From NCBI RefSeq assembly GCF_021462225.1, contig NC_061817.1:893326-957325 (forward strand): a stretch of DNA of 64,000 nt, in the 5' to 3' direction. The position numbers and the translations under genes are program-made. Positions 22,754-34,070 of the stretch are shown here, piece after piece; the stretch's first letter is position 1; each line of letters opens with the position of its first letter. Source of the stretch: Girardinichthys multiradiatus (Eukaryota > Chordata > Actinopteri > Cyprinodontiformes > Goodeidae). The notes below the pieces were generated by a model, which was given only the letters and a program-made list of their open reading frames with translations, had not been told where the DNA came from and did no database searches.

Positions 22754-23663
22754 GGGATGGTCTACAGGACAATAGGCAAGCAGCTTGGTGACAAGGCAAC
22801 AACTGTTGGTGTAATCATTTGAAAATGGAAGAAACACAGATTGACTGTCAGTCTCCCTCGGACTGGGTCTCCATGTGAGATCTCACCTCTTCATGTATCA
22901 GTGATCACAAGAAAGGTAAAGGATCAGCCCAGAATTACATGGGTCAATTACCTGGTCAATGACCTGAAGAGAACTGGGGTCACAGTTGCAAAGGTTACCA
23001 TTGGTAACACACTACGTCACCATGGATTAAAGTCCTGAAGTGCACCAAGGTCGCCCTACCCAAGCCAGCACGTGTCCAGGCCCGTCTCAAGTTTGCCCAT
23101 GATCATCTGGATGGTCCAAAGGAGGCATGGGAGAAGGTCATTTGGTCTGATGAGACAAAAACAGCTTTTTGGTCTAAATGCCACTCACTGTCTTTGGAGT
23201 AGGAGGAAGAATCCTACAATCCCAAGAACAACATCCCAATCCCAACTGGGAAGCATGGGGGTGAAACATTCTTTGGTGATGCTTTTCTGCAAAGTGGGCA
23301 GGACAACCGGATTGTATTGAAGGGAAGATGGATGGCACCGTGTACAGTGAGATTCTGGGCAGCAACCTCTTTTCGTCAGTAAGAGCATTGAACAACCCAG
23401 AGCACACAGCCAGGGCAGCTAAGGAATGGAAAAAAAGCATCTCAAGGTCTTGGACTGGCAATGCCACTCTCCAGACCTGAACCTACTACAAACTGGTTGG
23501 AGGGAGCTGAAAGTTTGTTTTGCCCAGTGAAAGCCCCAAAACCTGAAGGATCTGGGGAAGATCTGTATGGAGTGGTCCAAAATCCCTCCTGCAGGGTGTG
23601 GAAACCTCGTCAAGAACTACAGGAAACGTCTGATATCTGGAATTATGAACAAAGGTTTCTGTA
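22754..23663 (+). pseudogene. Tc1-like transposase relic (3' two thirds)
   Basis: Recognisable order: helix-turn-helix region around 22775-22830, [12 protein letters not shown] stretch at 22869, [18 protein letters not shown] stretch at 22960-23000, FAHDHLDGPKEAWEKVIW-like block before the first catalytic D at about 23150, then [15 protein letters not shown] and WPSPDLN-like remains. The frame changes repeatedly, the NPIEN-type catalytic glutamate motif is lost near 23480, and small deletions are evident. The protein end at about 23663 reads like the usual CTKY terminus. Confidence 0.65.
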
Positions 23664-23885
23664 CCAAATATTAAGCTTTGTTTTTCTGAAGTATCAAATG
23701 AGTATCTCATGCAATAAAATGCTAATTAACAATTTAAATATTATACAATGCAATGTTCTGGATTTTTTGTTAGATTTTGTCTCTTACAGTTGAAGTGGAC
23801 TTATGATACAAATTAGACCTATTTTTTTTTTAAGTGGGAAAGTTTGCTATATTGAGAGTGGGTCAAATACTTATTTTCTCTACTG

Positions 23886-24062
23886 CACATATGCACCACA
23901 GGCGTTTAGGATTTTGATTTGTAAAGAAATATAGAAAACAATACAGGCTTATCCATCTAGTTCTAGTTCTGATTGCGCAGTTCTTGGTGTTGGTCTATCA
24001 CATCAAATCCTAAAATACATTGAAGTTTTTGGCAAAATGTGAAAAAGTTTACATACCCTAAC
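23886..24062 (+). repeat. tail fragment of another Tc1-like transposon
   Basis: GGTGTTGGTCTATCACATCA followed by AATCCTAAAATACATTGAAG and GCAAAATGTGAAAAAG matches the 3' end of the same Tc1 family as the relic at 15955-17480. It abuts the end of the neighbouring Tc1 element directly. Confidence 0.6.
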
Positions 24063-24276
24063 CCACAGCACTATATGTGGTTGCGGAGTGGGTAACAGGC
24101 CCATTGGTCCGTGCAAACAGCCGGGTACAGTACGTTACCGGACAGGTGCCTCATCAGCCCCTCCTCCTGTGAGCATTACGCCCCTCCTGTAAGGTGTGCC
24201 TGCCCTGAGCAGGACAGATTGTCTCACCTGGCTCACCTTACAGCCGCTCAGACATTAATGGTGCGGGCGCCTGAAC

Positions 24277-24810
24277 ATGGAGGCAGAATATCGGGGTCTG
24301 GGCCGCTGTGTGTGCAGTTTCTGGCTGGCTGTAGCCTTTGACATTGTGGGCCTGACCGTGCTTCTCATCGGGGTGTTTGTCAACGTGTTTTTCTATGACT
24401 TGCTTATCTACGCAGGCGCCATCGTTATCTTCCTCAGCCTCATCTGGTGGGTGTTTTGGTACTCTGGGAACATCGAGGTGCCCCCGGTGGAGCTGGAGGA
24501 TGACGTCGGTCTGCTGAAGAAGAAGGGCTCTGGGGGCGGCATCGGCGGGGCGGTGAGGCGTCTCTCAAACCGCGTATCCAACGGAATCAGGAGCTCTTTC
24601 CGCAGAAACGACGGAGGACCCTTCAGCAGCCGCGCAAGCCGCGCGCAGAGGTCAACTGCCGCGACACGGGGCTCCCCGCAGACTGGACAGGTGGACGTTG
24701 CCATGGAGACGGTGGCCCCGCAGGAAATCACTCCGCAAACTGCAGTTTCCCCCGTGGCGGGCTGCGAAGTAGAGATGCCACACACAGCTATGGAGACTTC
24801 ACCCACATAA
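24277..24810 (+). CDS. tmem238: transmembrane protein 238 family member, single coding exon
   Basis: 177 residues, starting at MEAEYRGLGRCVCSFW. Two hydrophobic segments, about residues 10-35 and 38-63, are separated by a very short loop (FFYD) and followed by the family signature YSGNIEVP at about 63-70. A basic, serine-rich and alanine-rich cytoplasmic-type tail follows. The layout GLGRC, TM1, DLLIY-GA, TM2, W-WY-GNIE is that of vertebrate TMEM238, and the length is close to the human protein. Function in the family is unknown; a two-pass membrane protein is predicted. The coding sequence is GC-rich compared with its surroundings and shows no break. A first in-frame ATG with no competing start supports the chosen start. 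Which tmem238 paralogue (a, b or l) this is cannot be decided here. Confidence 0.88.
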   Translation: MEAEYRGLGRCVCSFWLAVAFDIVGLTVLLIGVFVNVFFYDLLIYAGAIVIFLSLIWWVFWYSGNIEVPPVELEDDVGLLKKKGSGGGIGGAVRRLSNRVSNGIRSSFRRNDGGPFSSRASRAQRSTAATRGSPQTGQVDVAMETVAPQEITPQTAVSPVAGCEVEMPHTAMETSPT

Positions 24811-25377
24811 CAGGTGGACAGGTGAGGCCTAGATCACACAGATCAGCTCAAAGTTCAAGATCTAACAGCCGCTTTATTGCGCTGATGAATATTTGTTATA
24901 TGGGTGTAACATGCACTTGGGGGACCTTTGGGATTGCTGTGCAATGTTTCGAACAGACCAGGTGTGTATTTGCTGTGTTGTAAGTGATTTCCTATACTAC
25001 CCATTGTCTACAATAAGGAAATAAGATTATGTGACTTGAAAAAATAATGTCTAACAGCAGGAGGACACACTTTGTTCCCACATTTTATTTAATATGAAAT
25101 GGTGCCTTCTACCACAGGACATTACCTACCAACCATCTTTCAAGCATCTCCACTGGGTGACATTTCAAGCTCACTTTGACAACCAAAAAATTGAAAGTGA
25201 TTTGATATGTTCTACTCATAGCTGATTGTAAGGGAAACAATATTTACCTGCAGGAGGTCACTCACAGTGGGTTTGGTTTCTTTTAGGATGGGTCAACTGA
25301 CAGAAACAGGAATAAGAGTTAAATTAGTTAATATAACAATTATATTTGATGTATTGCCTTTGTGCCATGAACAATGT

Positions 25378-25586
25378 TCGTTCGTTCGTTCGTCGTCTTC
25401 CGCTTATCCAGGACCAGGTCGCGGGGGCAGCAGACTCAGCAGAGACGCCCAGACGTCCCTCTCTCCAGACACCTCCTCCAGTTCCTCCAGGGGGAGCCCA
25501 AGGCGTTCCCAGGCCAGCCGAGAGACATAGTCCCTCCAGCGTGTCCTGGGCCGTCCCCTGGGCCTCCTCCCGGTGGGACGTGCCTG
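25378..25586 (-). mobile_element. 5'-truncated LINE copy
   Basis: About 210 bases of the 3' end of the LINE also present at 60585. The minus strand encodes the C-terminal reverse-transcriptase tail (RRPRGRPRTRWRDYVSRLAWE). It ends in a short CGTT/CGAA-type repeat tail. A 9-bp direct repeat GAACAATGT flanks it (25369-25377 and 25587-25595), a typical target-primed insertion. Confidence 0.8.
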
Positions 25587-26441
25587 GAACAATGTCTAAA
25601 ACAATATTATGAGTACTGGAGAATAAATATCTATAGCAACCACTGCTCGTCTGCATCTAATTCGCTGGAAGCTCAGTTTCTCTTACTGACCCTGAACACA
25701 TCAGATTGGCCCCTCTCTCGCCCATGCTGCAAAATTTTGGACTGGTCAGATCGTTTACTAGGTGAGGTGGGGGAGTATAGCAATATTGTTAGAAAATTAA
25801 GGAGACCTTGAAGAGTTCTGGAGTTTTTCATATCACTCACTGATGTTGGATTAATAGACAGATGACTTGTTCATAAAGGAAAGGAGATCAGAAGGTGAAG
25901 TTAAACAAACAAGACTTTTAGCACCTAATCATTCTAAAAGAGAAATTTCCAGTGATCCAGATCCAAACTGCTCAGGTTTAATAGATGCTGTGGTTTTGCT
26001 GATAAACTGATAAAAGGATGATGGACCTTATTATCACTGCCATCATCAAAGGCTGAGTAATTTGGTTCCAAGTGATTTGCTCAGCTGTTAAACGGCTTTC
26101 TTTCTGATCTCTCTGATTCTTTCTGCTGCTTATTTTCATTATCAAGTTGGTTTAATACTGATCATTGATCAAAGTTCTCTTTCCCATTAGTACAGTATAT
26201 AATTTAAGCTTAAACGTACTACTCTCTGTAACAAAACGTAGCGTGTTGATAGGCTGCTGTTCGAGTATCTCTTCTCTGGACACTGCCCTGTGTCTCTGTT
26301 CGGCTTGTATCTGTGATGTAGGATATTACTGTGTCAGCTGTTGGTTTAGTGGGTTTGTGTTTGGGAGGTTTTTTAAACAGCTTTTATTCTCATTTTTATA
26401 TATTAGTGTCATATAAAGCATATATAAAAAAAATTATATAT

Positions 26442-26546
<105 letters not shown>

Positions 26547-26635
26547 TTACCAAAGTCAGATGTACCATATTTATTTTAAACCTAAACAGTAGCCTGCAAT
26601 GAGTGCTTTCTTTGATGAAACATGTCATTCAAATT

Positions 26636-27040
26636 CAATTCAAAAATACTTTATTAATCCCAAAGGGAAATTAAATGTTGTTGTAGCTCATATTATGAAG
26701 GTTTCCTCAAAGAAACGTTGTACATGCTGATGGCTGTGGGCAGGAAGGATCTCCTGTAGTGCTCCGTCTTACAGCAGATCTGAAGAAGCCTCTGACTGAA
26801 GACACTCTGTTGTTGTAGGACAGTCTGATGAAGAGGATGTTCAGGGTTCTCCATAATGTTCTTCATTTTATGAAGAATCCTTCTTTCCACAATGATCTCC
26901 AGAGGTTCCAAAGGAGTCCCCAGAACAGAACCAGTCTTCTTTATCAGCTTGTTGAACTTTTTCAAGTTCCTGGTTCTGATGCTGCTTCCCCAGCAGATGA
27001 TGGTAGAAGAGATCACACTTTCCACAACAGACTTATACTT
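26636..27040 (-). mobile_element. LINE 3' fragment
   Basis: The minus strand at 26693-27025 encodes a reverse-transcriptase C-terminal tail: RRILHKMKNIMENPEHPLH, then QRLLQICCKTEHYRRSFLP and a following TAISMYN. This is the usual end of a teleost LINE of the Rex/RTE kind. The end toward 26636 (ATTCAAATTCAATTC) is the tail. Strongly 5'-truncated. Confidence 0.65.
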
Positions 27041-27229
27041 ATACTTAATTGAGTAGCTTCACTATAAAGTAGTTATGTGTTTAATATTATAATTTATTAT
27101 AAATCCAGAATGCAAAAAAATACATTTGCTTCAGAACTTAAATTGCTGTTGGTTGAATTTTTTATTTAATTGGACGTAGTTTCAGAACTGTGCATCCACA
27201 TCACAGTTGACTGTAAGGGTGATGTCGGT

Positions 27230-27528
27230 GGTGGTGGTTTGCTTTGATTACTGCTCCACACACTCTTGGTATTCTGTTGATGAGCTTCAAGAGGTAGTCA
27301 CCTGAAATGGTTTTCACTTCACAGGTGAGCAAAAGATGGCTACTTTGAAGAACCTAGAATATAAGACATATTTTCAGTTGTTTCACACTTTTTTGTTCAG
27401 TATATAATTCCACATGTGTTAATTCATAGTTCTGATGCCTTCAGTGTGAAGCTACAATATTCATATTCATGAAAATAAAGAAAACTCTTTGAATGAGAAG
27501 GTGTGTCCAAACTTTTAGTCTGTACTGT
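27230..27528. repeat. second copy of the Tc1-related non-autonomous element
   Basis: Contains GATGAGCTTCAAGAGGTAGT, CACCTGAAATGGTTTTC and GTGTGTCCAAACTTTTAGTC. It ends CTGTACTG next to TA at 27529. Same family as 9277-9730, but left-truncated. Confidence 0.65.
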
Positions 27529-28949
27529 ACATTGCAGTGCTAGGAAATAGATTCAACTCCTGGTCTGTTTAAATGCTTAATAATAGATCATAGATAATAG
27601 AAGTCATGCCAGACTGATAATTTGATTGTTAAATTTATTATTTATTATGAGTTTGATTGTTTTCTTAAAGATACATGAGTATCATTTAGTATAGCACTAA
27701 TAGATGCTGGTGATGTGAAAACGATACCAAATATATATATTTTAATTACAGATGTACCCATGAGCAGCACTTAACTTAATACCTTTTATGAGTCTAGTAA
27801 GTCAAGTCAGTACTGAAAGAAAATGTGAAATTAGATTAAGGGTTTATAGACTGGAAAGTTCTGCTTTCTGGTGTGTTGCTGTTTTTTTTGGATAAATGTG
27901 AGATTTCACTCCAGTTAAAACCAGATTTTTAGCCTTAACAAATGTAAATAAGAACTGCTAAGCATCAACCACATAACTTAGCTTTAAATCTTAAGCATAA
28001 TGACTGCATTCTCGCCTTGTTTAAATTATTACAAAGCAGGTTCACCATCCTACCCACTGATCCATGATCAGGGTTATGTGTCCTCTGTGGTAGTGTAGGG
28101 CTTTGTTCCCTGTTAGTCAGATGTGGTTTAAAAGCGGAACTGAAAGAACTTCCTGTAACTACGTGGCTGTAAAAATCTCTTATCGCTGTATAACCATTAA
28201 CCTGAGCTGGGAGCTCCCTACCCTAGTTTAAACAATAGCAGGTTTTTCTGAAACCTGCTCCAACACTGATGGAAAATGTTTGATCAAATGCTGAAATCAC
28301 TTTTTGATCAGTTTTAAAATCTATCCTAACAGAGCTCGTTTTAATGACTTTTTGTTCTTCTCTTTCTCCTCGACAGGGAGACGTCTTCTTCAACACAGCC
28401 TTTTTTGAAGTCAGCCCGACTTACAGAGCTCAGAGTCTTCAGTTTACTCATGTGGATGATACTTATTTGAGAACTGTCTAAGTTTCTAGAGAGAAAATAT
28501 TCATATATTTGAAATCAGTAAATATTGACATAAGCAAGATTTTAGTATTGACTTGGGAATGTATGCTTATCTGAGCAACCTTTGAGGTTTTTAGTTTGTC
28601 AGTTTTCCTGCATGGATCAGGGTCCCTAGCTTCTATTTAAAAAAAACACAGATGAGAGTTATAAATTAAATCTGTGAATGGGACTTGTTGAACTGAACCC
28701 TAAAAGTTCAAAAGAAATGAAACAGCTAAGAAATGCATAAGATCTCTTTACTCATTTTGTTCAAAGAAATGTGTACTATTTTGTATGAAGTGAATGACAT
28801 GCGTTTTTACTCTTGGTTTATAGTGAACATATTGTGTTTATTAAGATGCTTGTGACCTCTGTAGAGTGGTCAGAATTTATTCTCGGTGTTTGATTTAACT
28901 GACCCTCTCTGATTAAAGATATTTTAATAAAAAGACAGTGCACTTAAAC

Positions 28950-29300
28950 ATTAGCAACTATAACATATCTGAGATATCACTTGGATGGATTGCATTACAA
29001 TTTTTCATAACATTTTTGACAAAGGAGGTATAGTTATAATAATAAGGGGACATCACTAGGAACATGTTAGGTAGTCCAGTTTCAGATACTTGCTGATTTG
29101 GTCTCTTATTTTAACATGTCTTGGAGAATGGCTGCTGCTTGTTGGAAAATCCCAAATATAAACTGAGGTGTAGTTTAAAACATTTCCACTCAATCAGATG
29201 AGATTAGATGTTTTCAATGTACACTGGGTTATTAATGTAAAGACACAAATGCAGAGAAGTTCATGGAATCAAGGCAAAATGCAGGAGCAATGAATGGAAT
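28950..29300. other. no feature seen
   Basis: AT-rich sequence after the probable tmem238 transcript end. Nothing recognised. Confidence 0.4.
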
Positions 29301-30101
29301 TACTTCAGTTCATTTAGGTTTGCAGGTATCTGTTTCGACACAACGTTTTTAAACTTGCACAACAGCATATCCGTCAAGTGGAGCCCTGGAGGACCTCTGC
29401 GATGGCGAAGGTCAGGAGGTTGGCGTTGGCAACAGCAAAGGAGGTCTGGAGGCCAGCAGAGAAACAGGACCCTAGGAGACCAGTAGCGGTGGAGATGAAG
29501 GAGGCTGACAGCAATGGGGTCTGGAACTAGGTGACATAGGATCCGAGATGAAGACCTGGAAGCCAGTGGTGGAGGTGGCAGATGAAGTCCAGAGGCCTGT
29601 GGCATAGGAGGTCTGGAGGCTGACCTGTGGACTGGGAAAACCCACGAAGAATCTTGTCTGGAGGTCAACCAGGGAACTAAGATAATCTTCAGAAAACCTT
29701 GTCTGGAGGCTGACTGGGAGATAGGGAGAGCCCCCGGTGGAACTCAGAAGAGTGGAACCCACAGTGGAACTCAGGAAACTGGAAATCATGGTGGAGCTCA
29801 GGAGGACAGCGGTGGAACCACTGGAACCTTCGGAGGAGCACTGGAGGGCATTGTGGAAGCCGGAAGAACCCTCGACAGAGCTCTGAAACGTGGCATCGAA
29901 GCCAGAAGAACCCTTGGGGGAGCAATAGGAGTTGTCCAGGAGACTCCTGGACAACAGGATTCTCTGATGCCCAGACTGTGGACGAGAGGACTGCTGCTAC
30001 TGCTATAGTTATTGATGTAAGAACCCCTGCTTCAGCGGAAGAGGGAATTGGTGTAGCTGCTGCTGCTGCAGACAAGGACTTGGAAGCTCCTACTCCTGTT
30101 G
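29300..30101. repeat. GGA/CTGGA-rich low-complexity region, probable old repeat
   Basis: Imperfect short repeats of GTGGAACTCAGGA, GGAAGAACC and GTCTGGAGG-type words. Minus-strand ORFs of 160 and 128 codons arise from the bias and have no recognisable domain. The sequence continues across the retrotransposon into 36672-37040, so the retrotransposon landed inside it. Confidence 0.5.
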
Positions 30102-30105
30102 CAGG

Positions 30106-30344
30106 TGTTGCCCCTCTCTGGCCGGAGAAGGGGTTGGAATAGTTACCCTGAATCTGAATAACGGAAAGAAGGAGGCAGATGTATAAAACGGCTGCATCGC
30201 TTGGCTGCAGGGTTTATTCTGCCGTTTTGCCCCTTGCTGGTCCTAACCCTTTTAGTGATGCGCCCTCTCCTGGCACTCCAAGGTACTACAACTATAGAAA
30301 ACTGTATGAAATGGCCAGGGTTATCTGTTTATATGAGCCTTACA
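30106..30344 (-). repeat. 3' LTR of the Ty3/Gypsy element
   Basis: Same length as the 5' LTR, with four substitutions. Preceded on the minus strand by the polypurine tract TAAAAGCAGGGAAGAG (30345-30360). Confidence 0.95.
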
Positions 30345-30419
30345 CTCTTCCCTGCTTTTAGAAATGTCTCCTGACATTAGCAACAAAAGCATTCCCAAAA
30401 AATAAAAAAAATAAAAAAA

Positions 30420-32210
30420 TCAATATGCTTGGATATAACAATAATATGGGTGTGTTATATAGGGACAAACAACAGTACTTGTGAATGGGTACGCTGGTAA
30501 TACTGCGTTTACCCCTGCAGTCCACTTGTGGTAAGAAGGCTGTCCCAAAGCCTCATAGGTGAGCACCTCTCTAGCCATGGTGGTCCTCTGAGATCTCCGG
30601 AGGGCACTCTCTAGATGTTCACCCTCATGTGAAGCTTGTATCCCAAGTGATCTTTCCTGCACCTGTTCCTCTTCCACTTGATGTTCATCTTCTTGGTCGA
30701 CACTAGTGCTAATGTAGTCTGTGACTGGATGTGCATTTTCCTCCTGGGCTGGGGTCTGGGTGCCTCGCGGGAAAAGTTGATGGAACTCACTGGCCGTAGC
30801 ACTCAGTCTCCTGTCCGTAGAATGACTCCGCTCTTGCTGTTGTGGATTAGTGGTTTGAGTTCTCACTAACTTGTAGTATGGAATGGGTGTGTACACGCAG
30901 TCTTCCTCATCTGACTCAGAAATGTGCTCACTCTGCTTTTCCATCTTTGTCTGTTGTTTTTCTGGCTGCCTTCTGGGATTTTGAGCCGGAATGTTCTCCT
31001 CAAGGGGTAGTTCATTAACCGGTAGCAACAAGTTCCTGTGGAGGACACGAAGTGCCTTGAAGCCTTTCTCAGGTTGCACCTTATAAACTGGTCCCTCATC
31101 CACTCTGTCCACAACACGATGTACAACTTGTTCCCAATACGATCGCAGCTTGCCAGGTCCACCTCGCTCTGACAAGTTCCTGACTAACACCCTGTCACCT
31201 GGCTGCAGAACTGCACCCCTGACAGCTTTGTCATATCGTCTTTTACCTTTGGCAGAAGATTTTTCACTGTTTCTTTCAGCAATTTTGTATGCAGCTCGCA
31301 TTCTCTCGGCCCACTTTTGTGCATAGGTCTGCCGGTCAGTAGTCTCTGGAACTGAGTTTTTGGTTGGGAACAGCAGATCAACAGGTAAGCGCGGAGGATG
31401 ACCAAATAAAAGGAAAAATGGTGAGAAACCAGTGGACTCATGTCTCGTACAGTTATATGCATGTACCACATGGTTGAGACTGTCTTTCCACTGAGTCTTC
31501 TTTTCCTCTTCTAAGGTGCGCAGCATTTGTAGTAATGTGCGATTTAGTCTCTCTACCGGGTTACCTTGAGGATGGTAAGGTGTTGTCCGCGAGTGTTCAA
31601 TACCAGCCAACTGCTCGAGCCTACTGAACAAACTGTTCTCAAATTCCTTCCCCTGGTCATGGTGAATCTTCTCTGGATAACCAAAGCGAGGAATGAAGTC
31701 GTGAAATATCTTGTCAGCTGTTGTTTTTGCTGATTTATTCCGTGTCGGGTAAGCTTGGGCAAATCTAGTAAAATGGTCTACCAGCACAAGTATGTACTCG
31801 TACCCTTGACTTTGCTCCAAGTGGAGATAGTCGACTGACACTAGTTCAAAGGGACTGCTGGTGGAAATGTGTCCCATGGGAGCTCTTTGGGGCAGATTGG
31901 GACATTTCTGTTTGATACAGGAACATCTCTTGTTAACATAGTCCTCAATTTCTTGCTGCATGTTTGGCCAATAAAACCTTTCTCTAGCTAGATGGATTAC
32001 TTTCTCTGCTCCAATATGTGCCAGATCATTGTGGAGTGACTTAAGGACCAACAATTTCAACTGATCTGGGATGACAAGCTGCTTGTGTCTTTCTGTCTTC
32101 CTGTACAAGATTCCGTTTTCTACTTCTAACTTTGTCCATTCATACAGTAGTCTTTTTGTCTGTTTTGTCATGTTCCTTTTATCTCTGTCATTCGGGGTCC
32201 AGTTTCTCAT
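30420..32210 (-). CDS. integrase segment of pol
   Basis: 596 codons. The HHCC zinc-binding region has a histidine pair around [14 protein letters not shown] and a cysteine pair CSCIKQKC. The DDE core has VDYLHLE (first D), [10 protein letters not shown] (second D) and GNPVERLNR (E). A GPY/F-type domain follows (GDRVLVRN ... GPVYKVQ). The last 150 or so residues are charged and glutamine-rich with no chromodomain. Within itself the frame is intact. Confidence 0.85.
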   Translation of the reverse strand: MRNWTPNDRDKRNMTKQTKRLLYEWTKLEVENGILYRKTERHKQLVIPDQLKLLVLKSLHNDLAHIGAEKVIHLARERFYWPNMQQEIEDYVNKRCSCIKQKCPNLPQRAPMGHISTSSPFELVSVDYLHLEQSQGYEYILVLVDHFTRFAQAYPTRNKSAKTTADKIFHDFIPRFGYPEKIHHDQGKEFENSLFSRLEQLAGIEHSRTTPYHPQGNPVERLNRTLLQMLRTLEEEKKTQWKDSLNHVVHAYNCTRHESTGFSPFFLLFGHPPRLPVDLLFPTKNSVPETTDRQTYAQKWAERMRAAYKIAERNSEKSSAKGKRRYDKAVRGAVLQPGDRVLVRNLSERGGPGKLRSYWEQVVHRVVDRVDEGPVYKVQPEKGFKALRVLHRNLLLPVNELPLEENIPAQNPRRQPEKQQTKMEKQSEHISESDEEDCVYTPIPYYKLVRTQTTNPQQQERSHSTDRRLSATASEFHQLFPRGTQTPAQEENAHPVTDYISTSVDQEDEHQVEEEQVQERSLGIQASHEGEHLESALRRSQRTTMAREVLTYEALGQPSYHKWTAGVNAVLPAYPFTSTVVCPYITHPYYCYIQAY

Positions 32211-32533
32211 TTTAATGAAACCACTTCCTTTCTCACCATATCCTCTTGTTGTGCTGTTTTTATGTCTGTTGGCTCAATACTGTGCACAATTTTGTGAGAC
32301 ATCTCTTCCTTGCAGTTCTCCTCCACTCGTACAGCTGCAACCCAAGGCACATTGTCTTCCTGAACAGCTCTGCTGCCTTGCCAAACAGCTGATACATCAT
32401 CTGAAATGCTGTTTGTGTGGTTCCTCATGCAGTCTTGCAGCTGTAAGGGGTAACGTGATAATGTATCTGCATCCGTGTTCATTCTGCCTGGCCGGTATTT
32501 AATGTCAAAATGGAAATCTATGCCCAACAGCAT
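32207..32533 (-). pseudogene. RNase H-integrase linker in a shifted frame
   Basis: The ORF opens with [20 protein letters not shown], the conserved stretch that closes RNase H in Ty3/Gypsy pol. It lies in a different frame from both neighbours, while RT and integrase share one frame, so two compensating indels near 32510 and 32210 are implied. It contains an acidic linker of low conservation. Confidence 0.75.
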
Positions 32534-34049
32534 TCAGTCTGGCAGTGCTAAGAACATACGTGAGTGGGTTGTTGTCTGTGTATACAGTAAATGTGGGTGC
32601 ATAATACAAGTAGTCTCTAAACTTGTCACATATGGCCCACTTTAATGCCAAGAACTCAAGTTTACCCGAGTGGAGATGATAATTTCGCTCAGCTGGTGTT
32701 AATGTTCTAGACCCAAACCCAATAACACGTAGCTTATTGTTCTGCCACTGATATAATACTGCACCTAGCCCTTCATTAGACGCATCAGTGTGGACGATGA
32801 ACGGTATGTCAAAATTTGGGTAAGCGAGTACCGGGGGATTTGTCAGAAAGTCTATGAGTGTAGCTACCACTCCCTGATGTTTGTCAGTCCATGTGATAGG
32901 AGTTTTTGAGGGTAACTGTCCTTTGTCTTCCTTACTGTGTTTAGCTTTCTTTTTGACCGTCTCGTTTTGGATAGTTTTTCCCTCTGTGTTTGGTTTTTGT
33001 AGCAGTTCAAATAATGGTTTTGCCAAGCGGGAGAAATCTTGGATAAAGGAGCGATAGTATCCGAGAAAGCCCAACAGTGACTTGACATCTCCGACAGTCT
33101 GAGGCTGTTTCTCTTTGAGTGCCAAGACAGCTTTCAAGTCCTGCTGGTCCATTTTAACTCCTTCTCCGGACACCGAGCGTCCGAGATAACGAACCTCTTG
33201 TTTGAACAGTTCGCACTTTGTGGGTCTCAGCTTAATCCCATGGTCTCTCATGCGACACAGAACTTGTCTTAGATGGTTTACATGGTCCTTGAATGTTTTA
33301 GAATAACACAGCACATCATCAAGATACGGTGCACAGCACTCATCCCGTATCCCCTCCAACAGGCCCTCCATGCACCTCTGAAATGCTGCAGGTGCATTTG
33401 TTAGTCCAAATGGTATCCTTATCCATTCATACAAACCCCATGGAGTGCTAAAGGCTGTAAGGTGCCTGGATTCTTCAGTGACAAACCCTTGGTGGTAAGC
33501 GCTTCCTTGGTCCAGGATGGAGAACCATGAGTTGCCACCCAAACTGTCAAGCAAATCTTGAATCCGTGGCAGTGGGTGCCGATCTGCCACTGTCTTTTTG
33601 TTTAGACCTCGGAAATCCACACAAAGACGTAAACTTTGATCTTTCTTCCTCACACATACGACTGGGGAGGAATAGGAGGAGACTGATTTGTGTATCCACC
33701 CTTGGTCCAAAAGGTTTTGTACATAGTCTTTGACTTCTTTGTATAGGGGTTTAGGGATTGAGTTATAAGACCTCTGGACAGGGTTGTTGTCGACCATGTT
33801 AATGTTTAACTGCAAGTCTGGTATACAACCTATATCCCCTTCCCCTCTAGCAAAGACATCAGATTCCTCAAAAAGCATTTGACGCACTGCCTCTTGCTGC
33901 TCTGGGTCTAAGTGTTCTAAGCTAACAGGAGGGTGCCATTTTTCTGCAACATTTGACTCTGCTGTCCTGTTAACCTGGTCAACCTGTGTAGCACACAAAA
34001 CTATGTCAGTATCCCTCTTTGCAGGCTGCTGAAGCTTATCTAGATTCAT
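32505..34049 (-). pseudogene. reverse transcriptase and RNase H segment of pol, interrupted
   Basis: 514 codons in the same frame as the protease. RT motifs in order: [18 protein letters not shown] at about 133-150, [24 protein letters not shown] at about 217-228 and the active site YLDD at about 243-246. RNase H begins at [15 protein letters not shown]. The frame is lost near 32510, just before the end of RNase H; the continuation (DADTLSR region) is in another frame. Confidence 0.85.
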
Positions 34050-34070
34050 GGGCCTGCACTCAATGACCTC

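Larger units (their letters stand above)
20455..23885 (+). mobile_element. dead Tc1-like transposon split by a later insertion
   Basis: The right end reads GGTCAAATACTTATTTTCTC then TACTG (to 23885). Long inverted flanks survive: GGTACACTTGAACTGTAAGAG near 20482 pairs with CTCTTACAGTTGAAGTGGAC near 23782. The transposase runs on the + strand from about 20724 and is broken at 20787 by the 1,966-bp element 20788-22753; it resumes at 22754. The extreme left end is degraded, so that border is approximate. Confidence 0.7.

Noticed and set aside
24408..24806. 132-codon ORF antisense to the tmem238 gene
   Set aside because: Shadow ORF caused by GC-rich coding sequence on the other strand.
29300..30075. 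Overlapping minus-strand ORFs of 160, 128 and 122 codons
   Set aside because: They overlap in different frames in GGA-rich low-complexity DNA, have no recognisable domain, and the region is interrupted by the retrotransposon.
31184..32502. Several ORFs on both strands within the retrotransposon
   Set aside because: Out-of-frame shadows of integrase and the RNase H linker.
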